A stretch of 57,417 nt of DNA from Candidatus Aerophobota bacterium (GCA_030615365.1 JAUWZM010000007.1:1-57417), one strand, 5' to 3'. Counted from the first letter of the stretch, positions 23,970-33,601 are shown. Notes: generated from the letters alone by a model not told the origin. Translations and numbers: made by a program.

Positions 23970-25065
23970 GTATCTTATTGCAATCCTGCCAGGAGATGGC
24001 ATTGGCCCGGAGGTGATGAGAGAAGGAGTGAAAACTCTAAAGCTCATTGGAAAAAGATTCTCTTATAATTTTGAGTTAGAGAGAGCTCTGATCGGTGGAG
24101 CAGCTATAGATAAGTCTGGGGAGCCTTTACCTGCCAAAACTTTAGCTTTGTGCAAACTATCCTCGGCAACTCTTTTGGGTGCAGTGGGAGGATACAAGTG
24201 GGATACCCTTCCCTCTTCCAAGCGACCAGAGAAGGCACTTTTAGCCTTAAGAGGAGAATTGAGTGTTTTCACTAATTTGCGCCCCATCAAATTGTATAAA
24301 TCTTTAATTTCTGCTTCTCCTCTAAAGAAAAGTATAATTGGTGAAGGTCTAAATATTCTTATTATAAGAGAGCTTATCGGGGGAATATACTTTGGGCATC
24401 CTCGAGGGAAATGTAATCTTCCTGATGGAACGGTAAAGGCCGTAAATACGTTATCTTACACGGAAATGGAGATTGAGAGAATTTTTCGAGTAGCTTTTGA
24501 ATTAGCCCGTGGAAGAGCAAAAAAACTAACTTCTGTAGATAAGGCTGACATATTAGAAACTTCTCAGCTTTGGCGAGATGTTGGGGAAAAAATAAGCAAA
24601 GACTATCCTGATGTAAAGCTCAATCATCTATACATTGATAACTGTGCAATGCAGTTGATAAAAGACCCTTATCAATTTGATGTGATAGTTACTGGAAATC
24701 TTTTTGGAGATATTCTATCCGATGAGGCAGCTATGCTTACCGGGTCTATAGGAATGTTATCTTCAGCCTCCTTGGGGAAGGATAAAAAAGCTCTGTATGA
24801 ACCTGTTCATGGTTCTGCGCCTGATATAGCTGGAAAAGATGAGGCTAATCCTTTAGGTATGATTATGTCGGTAGCTTTAATGTTAAGACACAGTTTCAAT
24901 CTATGCAAAGAAGCGAAGACAATAGAAAAAGCAATAGAGGAAGTTTTGGATGAGGGGTACAGGACCAGGGATATTAAAATAAGGAATAAAAGGCTTGTGG
25001 GAACAAAAAAAATGGGAGATTTGGTAAGAAAACAGATAAATTTAATCTGCGATAAACCCCGTTAG
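23962..25065 (+). CDS. leuB: 3-isopropylmalate dehydrogenase
   Basis: A 367-residue NAD-dependent beta-decarboxylating dehydrogenase. ILPGDGIGPEV starts the protein. RELIGGIYFG and the aspartate-rich VTGNLFGDILSDEAAMLTGS bind substrate and metal, and PVHGSAPDIAGKDEANP binds NAD. It oxidises 3-isopropylmalate or, in the citramalate route, 3-methylmalate. I use the ATG at 23962 (ATGAGTAA overlap with the leuD stop) preceded by GGAAGG; a TTG two codons earlier is less likely. The stop codon is inside a 12-bp hairpin. Confidence 0.94.
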   Translation: MSKYLIAILPGDGIGPEVMREGVKTLKLIGKRFSYNFELERALIGGAAIDKSGEPLPAKTLALCKLSSATLLGAVGGYKWDTLPSSKRPEKALLALRGELSVFTNLRPIKLYKSLISASPLKKSIIGEGLNILIIRELIGGIYFGHPRGKCNLPDGTVKAVNTLSYTEMEIERIFRVAFELARGRAKKLTSVDKADILETSQLWRDVGEKISKDYPDVKLNHLYIDNCAMQLIKDPYQFDVIVTGNLFGDILSDEAAMLTGSIGMLSSASLGKDKKALYEPVHGSAPDIAGKDEANPLGMIMSVALMLRHSFNLCKEAKTIEKAIEEVLDEGYRTRDIKIRNKRLVGTKKMGDLVRKQINLICDKPR

Positions 25066-25086
25066 ATGCTTGCTATCTAACGGGGT
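25056..25086 (+). promoter_or_regulatory. Hairpin across the leuB stop codon
   Basis: ACCCCGTTAGAT (25056-25067) and ATCTAACGGGGT (25075-25086) form a perfect 12-bp stem with a 7-base loop; the leuB TAG is in the left arm. AAAATTGAGG follows rather than a T run, so it is not a clear terminator. It may modulate cimA expression or mRNA stability between leuB and cimA. Confidence 0.6.
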
Positions 25087-25112
25087 AAAATTGAGGCAAG
25101 GAGTGTGTAATT

Positions 25113-26669
25113 ATGAAGGTTACGGTTTATGATGCTACGTTACGAGAGGGAGCACAGGCTGCTGGTGTTTCCTTTTCTCTACTGGACAAAATTGAAATTG
25201 CGAAAGAACTGGATGAATTAGGAATAGATTATATTGAGGGAGGTTGGCCAGGCTCTAATCCCAAAGACATGGAGTTCTTTAAAAGAGTGAAAAGTTTTTC
25301 TTTCAATAAATCCAAGATCGCTGCTTTTGGAAGCACTCGGAGAAAAGATATCAAAGCAGAAAATGATCCCAATCTAAAGTCCCTTTTAGAATCCGAAACT
25401 CCAGTGGTTACTCTTTTTGGGAAAAGCTGGATTTTTCATGTTAAAAAAGCTTTGAGGACAGATGAGGATAATAATCTTTGCATGATAGAGGATTCAATTA
25501 AATTTTTTAAAGCCAGAGATAGAGAGGTAATCTTTGATGCTGAACATTTCTTTGATGGATATAAGGATAATCCCCTTTATGCGTTAAAAACCTTAAAAGT
25601 TGCCCGGGAAGCTGGGGCCGATTGTCTGGTGTTATGTGATACGAATGGTGGTTGTATGCCTTATGAGGTAGATCAAATCGTGAGAGTGGTGAGAGAGGAA
25701 ATGGGAGATTGTTTAGGTATCCATGCTCATAATGATAGTGGAATGGCAATAGCTAATTCTATCTTAGCTGCAAGAATAGGGGTAAAGCAAGTTCAGGGAA
25801 CTATAAATGGATATGGGGAGAGATGTGGGAATGCAGATCTCTGTGTAGTTGTTCCTAATTTAAAATTAAAACTTGGCATGGATTGTATACCGAGGAAAAG
25901 CTTAAGCTCTTTTACACGGCTCTCTCGCTGGGTCAATGAATTAGCTAATCTTACTCCTGATGAGCATCAACCCTATGTAGGAAAATCGGCTTTTGCTCAT
26001 AAGGGAGGAATTCACGCCAGTGCTATCTCTCGTGATGAAAAAACCTATGAGCATGTTAATCCAGAGTTGATAGGGAACAAGAGAAAAGTTATTATTAGTG
26101 AATTGGCCGGGAAGAGTTCAGTTCTTTACAAGCTCAAAGAAAAAGAATTAGGAATTAAGGGACCGACGGATTTAACCAAAAGGTTAATAGATCAGGTAAA
26201 GAAGCTGGAGAACGGGGGTTATGAATTTGAGGCAGCCGATGGTTCCTTTGAGCTTTTAGTAAAAAAAAATTTAGGGGAATACAAAAAATTCTTTGATTTG
26301 GAAGGCTTTCGGGTAATCGTAGAAAAAAGGAAGGATGGTACCTTAATTTCAGAGGCTACAGTGAAATTAAGGTTAAAGGGAGAAATTGTTCATACCGTAG
26401 CAGAAGGAAATGGTCCAGTTAACGCTTTGGATAAGGCTCTTCGTAAAGCTCTTCAATCCACTTACCCTCAGATTTCCAAGATGCACCTTGCCGATTACAA
26501 AGTGCGTATTCTTGATACCGGAACAGGTACAGAAGCCAAGACCAGGGTTTTGATAGAATCCTCTGATAAGAAAGATAGATGGGGGACGATAGGCGTTTCT
26601 CATAACATCATAGAAGCAAGCTGGAAGGCACTTTTAGATTCCATTGAGTATACGCTGAATAAGGTGTGA
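25113..26669 (+). CDS. cimA: (R)-citramalate synthase
   Basis: A 518-residue member of the alpha-isopropylmalate synthase/homocitrate synthase family, of the CimA type (YDATLREGAQ, then EGGWPGSNPKD and CDTNGGCMPYEV). It condenses pyruvate and acetyl-CoA to citramalate, opening the threonine-independent route to 2-oxobutyrate and isoleucine. The TIM barrel covers about 1-275, with metal ligands in GIHAHNDSG. The C-terminal regulatory domain covers about 390-518. AAGGAG precedes the ATG. With LeuCD and LeuB the pathway to 2-oxobutyrate would be complete apart from the missing leuC. Confidence 0.94.
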   Translation: MKVTVYDATLREGAQAAGVSFSLLDKIEIAKELDELGIDYIEGGWPGSNPKDMEFFKRVKSFSFNKSKIAAFGSTRRKDIKAENDPNLKSLLESETPVVTLFGKSWIFHVKKALRTDEDNNLCMIEDSIKFFKARDREVIFDAEHFFDGYKDNPLYALKTLKVAREAGADCLVLCDTNGGCMPYEVDQIVRVVREEMGDCLGIHAHNDSGMAIANSILAARIGVKQVQGTINGYGERCGNADLCVVVPNLKLKLGMDCIPRKSLSSFTRLSRWVNELANLTPDEHQPYVGKSAFAHKGGIHASAISRDEKTYEHVNPELIGNKRKVIISELAGKSSVLYKLKEKELGIKGPTDLTKRLIDQVKKLENGGYEFEAADGSFELLVKKNLGEYKKFFDLEGFRVIVEKRKDGTLISEATVKLRLKGEIVHTVAEGNGPVNALDKALRKALQSTYPQISKMHLADYKVRILDTGTGTEAKTRVLIESSDKKDRWGTIGVSHNIIEASWKALLDSIEYTLNKV

Positions 26670-27042
26670 CTAATTTAATCAAAGATTTACACAGTTGAAC
26701 GCGAATAGGCTTCAAGCTTCAGGCTCTCCTCAGAATCGTAAGAATGTAGCAGCGCAGATTGCACAGAAAATTTGCCAGATTACATATTTATCAGGCAGAG
26801 GGGTATTCCACTCATTCTTTTCTTAATAAAAAATTTGTTACTATTCAGCCACCAGGACACGAAGACACCAAGCAATACCCCGGTCTTAAAATTTTAGTGC
26901 ATTCTGTGTCTTCAGTGGTTAATTTTTTTAGCAATGGATTCTTCTCTTTCCGATGGAGGTTTAAAATTCATATCACTTCTTTGTGCCTTGGCGACTTAGC
27001 GACCTGAACTGTTACAAAACTTTTATTCAAGGAGGAAAAACA
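26670..27042. other. Leader and intergenic region before the transglutaminase-like gene
   Basis: It contains the inverted copy B of the GTWAC-ended repeat (26837-27015) and about 165 bases of other non-coding sequence. A strong AAGGAGG at 27029-27035 serves the next gene. I see no clear promoter. Confidence 0.5.
26837..27015 (-). repeat. GTWAC-ended repeat, copy B (179 bp, inverted)
   Basis: It starts GTTACTATTCAGCCACCAGG and ends CTGAACTGTTAC, the reverse complement of copies A and C with the same interior. The 8 bases outside the ends are AAAAATTT and AAAACTTT, possibly a decayed target duplication. It ends 27 bases before a start codon, on the opposite orientation to copies A and C. Confidence 0.85.
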
Positions 27043-29793
27043 ATGAGAAAAAAGAAGGTTTTATTGGTTTTTCTGGTTTTGTTTGTGGTATGTTCTTTCG
27101 TTCCTTTGGCCTCTGCTCAGCTTGCTATAGAAGATTTCAATACCCTTAGAATTACAGGAGAAGGAGTAGTAGATACAAAAGGCAATCTTTACTTGAAAAT
27201 GGATTGGAAATTTCCTACCAATGCCCTTTACACAAAAATCAAAAGGAATTATCCTAATCCTTATGTAATATTAAGAGAATTCGCCTCTCAAAGATCTGCC
27301 TTAGAGGTAGCCAATGCCACAATAGAATACGATGATGCTCAAAGGCAGCTTCGCCTGCAGGCAGATTTTTTGGGAGCTTCAGTGAACAAGAGAGGACGCT
27401 GGGAGCTGGATATGGGTAAGGGGGCAGATTGTATCTGGATGGAGGGGCAAAGAGCAATATTTTTACAGATACTTCCCATAGATTCTGAGATGATCCAGGT
27501 CATGGATATGATGATAAACCTACCCGAGGAAGCTTCCAATGTAAGATACAATGAGGAAAAGGGATTGTTTGCCTATTCTCTTCCTAAAAAACCGGCCTCA
27601 GGTTACTGCGAGCTTGACTTTTCGATGAAATGCAAACCTCGTCTTATGTCTGCCACTTACAAAGTATACGGAAATCCCGATATATCCGAGGGCGGTTTGT
27701 GGGTAGCCAAGGCAATTTTTCATAATACCGGGGAAAGTAACGTCCACAATCTCAAGATAAGCTATAAATTGGGTGAGTATTCTGATTGGTCAATCCCTGA
27801 AAGCTATTCTCTAATTGTTCCCGGAGGGTATGTGGTAGATCTTTACTATCCCGTGATTTCATCAAAGATAGCCGATCTTTTGACTCGCACTCCAGTTGAC
27901 GTCCAGATAAAATACGATTATAAGGATGAGGAAGGAAATGCCTATTCAGACCATACCGGTGAAAGAATAGAAATACTTGGATTAAATCAGATAGAATTTT
28001 GCAATCTAACTATGGCCGAGGTAACAGGTACCTGGGCTGAATATTTTTCCAACTCTCCTCTTCTGGCTGCCTGGGTTACTCATCTTGATCCTACGGTAAA
28101 GGCTCTTGCCGGAATGGTATCCCGATTAGCAGGAGGAGTTCCTACTGGACTTGATTCGGAATCAGCTATCAAATTCTGTAGAGCGCTTTACGATTTAGAA
28201 GTTGCCAACGGGATGGCTTACCAGACTCCTTCCGGTTTCCTGGTGGAGTATATGCTTGGTCAGGATGTAAAGTATCCCCGGGATGTTTTAAGGGATAAAT
28301 CTGGAACCTGTGTGGATCTTGCTATACTTTATGCCAGTGTATGTGAGGCAGTGGGTCTTGAAACCTTACTGATTCTTATTCCTGGACACTGTTTTCCAGT
28401 GATTATACTTCCCGATGGAGGGCTTTTGCCTGTTGAGTGTACAGCAATAAGTGGAGCTGCGGTAGGGGACCCTCACGCACAGGCTTTATCCTTTGATAAG
28501 GCTGTAGAATATGGCTATGAGAATCTTCAAAAACTTCAAATAGGATTGTTCTATGAAGTTAATGTGCAAAAGATACAACAACAGGGAGTAGTGAGTCCGG
28601 AACTACCAAGATTAGAAGCTGACATTCTGGAAAGGTGGGGATGGCATCTTCCCCAGACTCAAACCCAGGATGAGATTCAAGTACAGCAAACTCCTCAAGG
28701 TGACAGAGTAGAGGAAAGGCAATCTACTACAACTGCCACCCAAAGATACTCAAGCGAACAGTATAAATTCTCTTTTGATTATCCTCAAGAGTGGAAAGTT
28801 GTGGAAGAGCAAGGGGTGGTAAATGTAAATGAGCCTCGGAACCTTACCTGGATAACGTTGTGGAGAGTAACCGAAAATGTTAATCCTCAAGAATATCTAC
28901 AAAGTACAGAATCTCAGTTGAAACAGAAATGGCAAAATTACACAGTAACTTCAAGAAAGCAGGTTAAAATCAATGATATAGATACCTTAAGAATTGATGG
29001 ACACTTTACTCTTTCTCAGGGAGGGGTTGAAATCTTCACCATATTAGTTTTGCACCAGAACAACCTGGCAAAACTTATGGTAGGATCTGGAGTGATAAAG
29101 GAACAATACGCTAATCTCTCCCCCATCTTAGAGCAGATATTTAAAAGCATTGCTCTTCTTGATAGAAGAGAGCCTGCAGAGAGCACCCAAGCTACTGGTG
29201 ATGGTTCAGAGGGAATTAAAATTTTGAGAGACTCAGCCCGAGGAGCAGATCCCCTCCCCTATCCTGAGCGTACCCCATCCAAGGATTGGGTCCATTTTGG
29301 TCACCCTACCATTTTTACGTTAAAACTAATCCGTCCTCCTGATTGGAAGGAGGAGGTTATGCAGGACCCTTCAGGTTACTATGGAGGATTGAAAATTATA
29401 TCTCCGGATGATCAGGCAAATTTATTTGTGTATTACGCAGTAGCTTTTGGCGTAGTGACTATTGATGATGGTATCGGAGAAGGAACTTATCTTCTCACTG
29501 ATTCCGAGTCCCAGGTGGAGATTTTAGTGAAAGATGATCTGCGTAGAGTAGTTTCAGCTATGTACCCGGGAGCAGAGTGTCTCTTTGTTGCTTTTCGCTT
29601 TCAGGAAAAAGTGGGAGTTCTTTTAGGTATTACCTGTCCTCTTGCCCAGGGGGCAGGTGCAGCTACTTCTGTTCAACTAAAGGGATGCATAGGTCCTGCT
29701 GACAAATTTGATAACCTGGTGAAAGAGGTTTTTTATAAAGTCTTTGGATGGGTAGGTGCTGGAGGCTATACAACACCTGCACCCCGGGGATGA
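27043..29793 (+). CDS. Large secreted protein with transglutaminase-like domain
   Basis: A 916-residue exported protein with a signal peptide (1-26, hydrophobic VLLVFLVLFVVCSFV, cleavage after ASA). Residues to about 330 look beta-rich and immunoglobulin-like. A transglutaminase-like core follows, with Cys423 in SGTCVDLAILYASVCEAVG, His449 in PGHCFPV and an acidic residue in LPVECTA as a candidate triad. A PsbP-like segment starts at YKFSFDYPQEWK (about 574). A C-terminal domain from about 760 has no recognised family. It may act as a cysteine peptidase or scaffold in the envelope. Start at the ATG after AAGGAGG, not an ATG 20 codons upstream inside the repeat. Confidence 0.8.
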   Translation: MRKKKVLLVFLVLFVVCSFVPLASAQLAIEDFNTLRITGEGVVDTKGNLYLKMDWKFPTNALYTKIKRNYPNPYVILREFASQRSALEVANATIEYDDAQRQLRLQADFLGASVNKRGRWELDMGKGADCIWMEGQRAIFLQILPIDSEMIQVMDMMINLPEEASNVRYNEEKGLFAYSLPKKPASGYCELDFSMKCKPRLMSATYKVYGNPDISEGGLWVAKAIFHNTGESNVHNLKISYKLGEYSDWSIPESYSLIVPGGYVVDLYYPVISSKIADLLTRTPVDVQIKYDYKDEEGNAYSDHTGERIEILGLNQIEFCNLTMAEVTGTWAEYFSNSPLLAAWVTHLDPTVKALAGMVSRLAGGVPTGLDSESAIKFCRALYDLEVANGMAYQTPSGFLVEYMLGQDVKYPRDVLRDKSGTCVDLAILYASVCEAVGLETLLILIPGHCFPVIILPDGGLLPVECTAISGAAVGDPHAQALSFDKAVEYGYENLQKLQIGLFYEVNVQKIQQQGVVSPELPRLEADILERWGWHLPQTQTQDEIQVQQTPQGDRVEERQSTTTATQRYSSEQYKFSFDYPQEWKVVEEQGVVNVNEPRNLTWITLWRVTENVNPQEYLQSTESQLKQKWQNYTVTSRKQVKINDIDTLRIDGHFTLSQGGVEIFTILVLHQNNLAKLMVGSGVIKEQYANLSPILEQIFKSIALLDRREPAESTQATGDGSEGIKILRDSARGADPLPYPERTPSKDWVHFGHPTIFTLKLIRPPDWKEEVMQDPSGYYGGLKIISPDDQANLFVYYAVAFGVVTIDDGIGEGTYLLTDSESQVEILVKDDLRRVVSAMYPGAECLFVAFRFQEKVGVLLGITCPLAQGAGAATSVQLKGCIGPADKFDNLVKEVFYKVFGWVGAGGYTTPAPRG

Positions 29794-29838
29794 TGAAAAT
29801 TAACCTTTGAAAATTTATCCCTATCAAATATCATAAAA

Positions 29839-30057
29839 GAGAGCTCTGAAAAATCCTTTTTCTTTTTGCTGCTCGGCGAGGTGTTTCCATAAGGCAGCGG
29901 CGATCAAGGCGGGTCTATGCGCTCAAACTCTTAGCTATCCTGCAATTTGAGACATCGCCCATAAGAGCCACAGCATAAAGATTAAGAGTAGAACTTAGCC
30001 ACAGGCGCCCGGAAAGCACCGAGCAAAGAACAGCATCAGGCTTTTTTCAGAACTCTC
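29839..30057 (-). repeat. Structured hairpin repeat, copy 2 (219 bp, inverted)
   Basis: The reverse complement matches copy 1 (126-343) over its full length. The ends pair (GAGAGCTCTGAAAAA with TTTTTCAGAACTCTC, one G-T). The helix equivalent to GTTGCTC/GAGCAGC reads GCTGTTC/GAGCAGC, so two positions change but still pair. It lies between the converging transglutaminase-like and rtcB genes. Confidence 0.85.
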
Positions 30058-30122
30058 TAAAAAGGAAAAGTGCAGAATATTCTGCAACAGTGCGGTAGGC
30101 TATCCTGTTATTAAAAAAAATT

Positions 30123-33092
30123 TTATCCTTTCATTACAGCCATAGGTTTTAATTTCGCTACTTTTTTAGAAAGTCCAGCTTTATCTACTATATTTACTAC
30201 CTGGTCAATATCCTTGTAAGCCTCGGGCATCTCCTCAGCTATAGTTCCTCTACCTTTAGCCATTATCAGTATCCCTTTATCTTTTAGTTCCCTTTCTATG
30301 GATCTTCCCTGAGCTATTCTTCTTGCTCTGGTTCGAGAGAGAACTCTCCCTGCGCCATGGCAGGTACTTCCCCAGGTTTCCTTCATAGCTATGTCTGTGC
30401 CCACCATCACATAAGAGCTTGTTCCCATATCTCCGGGAACAAGCACCGGCTGGCCTACTTCCTGATATGGCTCCGGTATCTGAGGATGATGAGCAGGGAA
30501 GGCCCGGGTAGCTCCTTTTCGATGAACAAAGACTGTTTTTGTTTTTCCATTTATTGTGTATTCCTCGAATTTACCTATATTGTGACATACATCGTAAACC
30601 AGTTGCATACCCAGCTCTTTAGGAGAAAGATTAAGCACTTTCTCAAAAATCTCTCTTGTCCAATACATTATCATTTGACGGTTAGCCCAGGCATAATTGG
30701 CTGCACCAGCCATAGCGGCAAAGTAATTTTTTCCTTCAAAAGATGTAAGGGGGGCACAGGATAGCTGTCTATCGGGAAGAGAGATATTATATTTTTCGAC
30801 AGCATGGCGCATTTGAGCTAAATAATCATCGCATACCTGATACCCCAGACCCCTGGAACCACTGTGAATGGTTACAGCAATTTGGCCTTGAAATAAACCA
30901 AAGCTTCTCGCTATTCTTGCATCATAAATTTCTTCCACCTCATCTATCTCCAAAAAATGATTTCCCGAGCCAAGGGTTCCCAATTGATTATTCCCTCTCT
31001 TATAGGCTCGTTGACTAACCTTTTCAGGATCAGCTCCTGACATGGCTCCGTATTCCTCTGTTCTTTCCAGGTCTTCCTCTGAGCCAAATCCCCTTTTTAC
31101 TACCCATTTCGCTCCTTCCTTTAACACCCTGGCTAACTCGGAGAAGGATAACCTCAAATTAGAAGTTGAGCCCACACCACAAGGAATATGGCTAAACAAA
31201 GCCATCAGGATTTTTTGCAAACTATTTCTTATATCAGGATACGTTAAATTGGTGCGAACAAGCCTCACTCCACAGTTAGATACTACAAATCCATTGGCAA
31301 TAAAATTATGATGAGGATGCTTTACAGTAAAATCATAGACAAAATCAGTAAAGTTCACTTCCTGTTTGCTGACTATCTCATCCCATAACATTCCGGAATA
31401 TCCTAATCCCTCGGTATATTCTTTTAAGAATTTGCCAAAAGAGGGGGAATTGAAACTGATTCTCGGAGAGGTTTTTCTTCCTTTGTAAATTGAGCGTTCT
31501 ATAAAACGTAGATTAACATAGGAAGAATTTATCTGCTGATAGATAGTTTTTGCTCCTGCTCCGGTTGTTCTGCTCAATTCTACAGCTTGAATAGCAGCCT
31601 CTTCTCTCTTTTTTATGATTAGTCTTTTTAGCTTTAGAAATTGCACAACAGCATTTGCCAAAAACCGCCGTTTTTTATTGTATTCAAAGCCAACCTTACC
31701 ATAAAGATTAATCATACTTTCTGTTTGACCAGAAAGGATTAATCGAAGTCGATAAGATATTTCTCCTTTCTTGTTTACATATTCAGCCCTCTCGCTAATC
31801 TTTTGAGTTCTCACGCCAAATTCAGCCAATAAAGAGGAAATTTCCTCGAGAAATTCTCTTCCATTTTCTACAAATCCCTTTTTTTTATTCATGCACAGAA
31901 CCGGGCAATAGAAGTTATAATCATGATTCAGCATAGTTTTTGGGGTGGATAGCTCTGCCCCAAAGAAAGCTGCTAAGAAAAGCCTTTTTTGCCAAAGGGA
32001 GGTCTTGAAAATCCATAAAGGGAGATGATAATCCTGGTCTGTTTTTTTGCCCAAAGGAACTCCCAAACTAACTAAAAGAATGGCAAAACTGCTTGACATT
32101 ACCTTGCAGGAAGTTTCCTCATTGGTAAACTCATACTCCTTTATCTTATGGTATCTTCTTCTACAATAAATGCGGGAAGGGTTGTATCCAATAGTTAAAA
32201 TATCCTCTCTTATTTTCTCAAGGTCCTCAGGTTTACCATAGAAACAGGTAACACCCTTACCTCTCTTTTTTACAAAGTGGATATTCCCATCGCCAAAGAC
32301 ATATCCGGCTATTTTTAATATGTAAGGCAATTGAGGCGAGGTGTACCTTAAGGGGAGGAGTTTTCTCTTTTTGAGGTGAGAGATTATCTGTTCCAATCCG
32401 TGACCTCGGGAATCTTTTTCAATTTTTAAAAGATATTTTTTAACATCTTCCTCTTTAAGAATAATTTCATTGCTGGGTTTCTCATAACTCACACCTTCGA
32501 AGGGATAAAGGGCGACTTCTTTTCCCACGTCTATTTTTCTCAAAGGTATCATTCCGTCTTTAGTGTAAAAAGGGTGATCCTCAGTGGCTACAATAGTTTT
32601 TCCAGTCCTGGTAGTTATCTTGTGAATCTTATTCTTTGATTTCTGTTTAAGAAAGTGGACAATAGGGGTTTTGGTAAGATTTTCTTTGTGGAAGTCAAAA
32701 CAATTTATTTCCTCTTTGAGCCAGGATTTCACAAAATCTTTAATCTTTAAATTATAACCGAGATAATGCAAAATCACACTATTTCCAGAAAGGCAGTTGA
32801 TATCGTAACCAATCCCACCAGGGGAGATTATTCCTCCCTCCTCAGGGTCAGTAGCTGCCACCCCTCCTATGCAAAAGCCGTACCCCCAGTGCATATCAGG
32901 CATAGCTAAGGAATATTTTATAATTCCGGGAAGATAGGCAACATTTTTAACCTGAAAGGGGGCTCTATCTTTCTTAATTACCTGAAGCATCTTCTCGTCA
33001 GTGTAAAGTATGCCTGGTACTCTCATTCCCTCAGATTTAGGTATTTCCCAGCGGTAATCATCAATCTTTTTAAGGTTAAATTCATGGTCCAT
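30123..33092 (-). CDS. rtcB: RNA-splicing ligase RtcB, interrupted by an intein
   Basis: The 989-residue precursor is a 482-residue RtcB plus a 507-residue intein. RtcB joins 2',3'-cyclic phosphate and 5'-OH RNA ends using GTP and Mn2+. MPDMHWGYGFCIGG and GGIGYDIN lie before the intein, and CGVRLV, GTLGSGNHFLEI and IHSGSRGLG after it. The guanylated His region ends the protein (HGAGRVLSRTRARR). The insertion falls at the active-site Cys, so ligase activity needs splicing. The ATG has AAAGGAAAAAG upstream. Archease, its cofactor, is encoded just upstream. Confidence 0.96.
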   Translation of the reverse strand: MDHEFNLKKIDDYRWEIPKSEGMRVPGILYTDEKMLQVIKKDRAPFQVKNVAYLPGIIKYSLAMPDMHWGYGFCIGGVAATDPEEGGIISPGGIGYDINCLSGNSVILHYLGYNLKIKDFVKSWLKEEINCFDFHKENLTKTPIVHFLKQKSKNKIHKITTRTGKTIVATEDHPFYTKDGMIPLRKIDVGKEVALYPFEGVSYEKPSNEIILKEEDVKKYLLKIEKDSRGHGLEQIISHLKKRKLLPLRYTSPQLPYILKIAGYVFGDGNIHFVKKRGKGVTCFYGKPEDLEKIREDILTIGYNPSRIYCRRRYHKIKEYEFTNEETSCKVMSSSFAILLVSLGVPLGKKTDQDYHLPLWIFKTSLWQKRLFLAAFFGAELSTPKTMLNHDYNFYCPVLCMNKKKGFVENGREFLEEISSLLAEFGVRTQKISERAEYVNKKGEISYRLRLILSGQTESMINLYGKVGFEYNKKRRFLANAVVQFLKLKRLIIKKREEAAIQAVELSRTTGAGAKTIYQQINSSYVNLRFIERSIYKGRKTSPRISFNSPSFGKFLKEYTEGLGYSGMLWDEIVSKQEVNFTDFVYDFTVKHPHHNFIANGFVVSNCGVRLVRTNLTYPDIRNSLQKILMALFSHIPCGVGSTSNLRLSFSELARVLKEGAKWVVKRGFGSEEDLERTEEYGAMSGADPEKVSQRAYKRGNNQLGTLGSGNHFLEIDEVEEIYDARIARSFGLFQGQIAVTIHSGSRGLGYQVCDDYLAQMRHAVEKYNISLPDRQLSCAPLTSFEGKNYFAAMAGAANYAWANRQMIMYWTREIFEKVLNLSPKELGMQLVYDVCHNIGKFEEYTINGKTKTVFVHRKGATRAFPAHHPQIPEPYQEVGQPVLVPGDMGTSSYVMVGTDIAMKETWGSTCHGAGRVLSRTRARRIAQGRSIERELKDKGILIMAKGRGTIAEEMPEAYKDIDQVVNIVDKAGLSKKVAKLKPMAVMKG
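31275..32795 (-). mobile_element. Intein in RtcB with LAGLIDADG-type endonuclease
   Basis: Residues 100-606 of the precursor. It starts with Cys100 (CLSGNSVILHY), and the N-splicing block B reads VATEDHPFYT. Its end is VYDFTVKHPHHNFIANGF then VVSN, followed by Cys607 of the C-extein. The penultimate residue is Ser, not the usual His. LAGLIDADG-like motifs appear as IAGYVFGDGN (261-270) and FLAAFFGAE (372-380), consistent with a homing endonuclease. The second motif is degenerate, so nuclease activity is uncertain while splicing looks intact. The site is one where archaeal RtcB inteins are known. Confidence 0.93.
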
Positions 33093-33157
33093 TTCTTTTT
33101 CCTTTACCCTTCACCTCTTCCACGCATTAACGCATTTACCTCTGCGGTGAATAATTA

Positions 33158-33577
33158 TTATATATCAAAGATTACCTGAGCTTCCCAGATATTCTCCTTT
33201 TTTTTGACCTTTAACCCATGATAGGTAACTGCCTTTATTTCAGTTTTTAATTGATGGTGGGACAGATTTAACTTTTCTCCCTTTATCTTTGCTTTAAGAC
33301 CCCACTCGTTTAACTTTTCCACTTTAAATTCTTTAAAAAGATAACCTTCTCCATTGAGCTTATAAAGCAGTTCTCGTAGCCAATTAACGAAAAGTTCGTC
33401 TATTTGCTCTCCTTCAATTTCAATTTGTTTTATTTTTTTAAGTCTTACCCCTTTAAGATCTACCAGGATATCAAACATTGCCCAGGCGGATCTCTCAAAT
33501 AATTCCTTCAAAGATTTGCCTCTAACTCTTATTCCTAAATCTGCCGTATGATTAATAAACTCATATACTGCCATCAT
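33158..33577 (-). CDS. Archease, RtcB cofactor
   Basis: A 139-residue archease. INHTADLGIRVRGKSLKELF near residue 8, a conserved Asp in NGEGYLFKEF, and AVTYHGLKV near 118 followed by a terminal VIFDI match the family. Archease speeds RtcB guanylylation and widens its NTP use. The gene is upstream of rtcB in the same direction, separated by 65 bases carrying a CTCTGCGGTGAA repeat. Two ATG codons are adjacent; the first is used. The pair indicates RNA repair or tRNA maturation rather than a stray ligase. Confidence 0.92.
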   Translation of the reverse strand: MMAVYEFINHTADLGIRVRGKSLKELFERSAWAMFDILVDLKGVRLKKIKQIEIEGEQIDELFVNWLRELLYKLNGEGYLFKEFKVEKLNEWGLKAKIKGEKLNLSHHQLKTEIKAVTYHGLKVKKKENIWEAQVIFDI

Positions 33578-33601
33578 CCTAAATAATAGAGTCTTTCCCT
33601 C

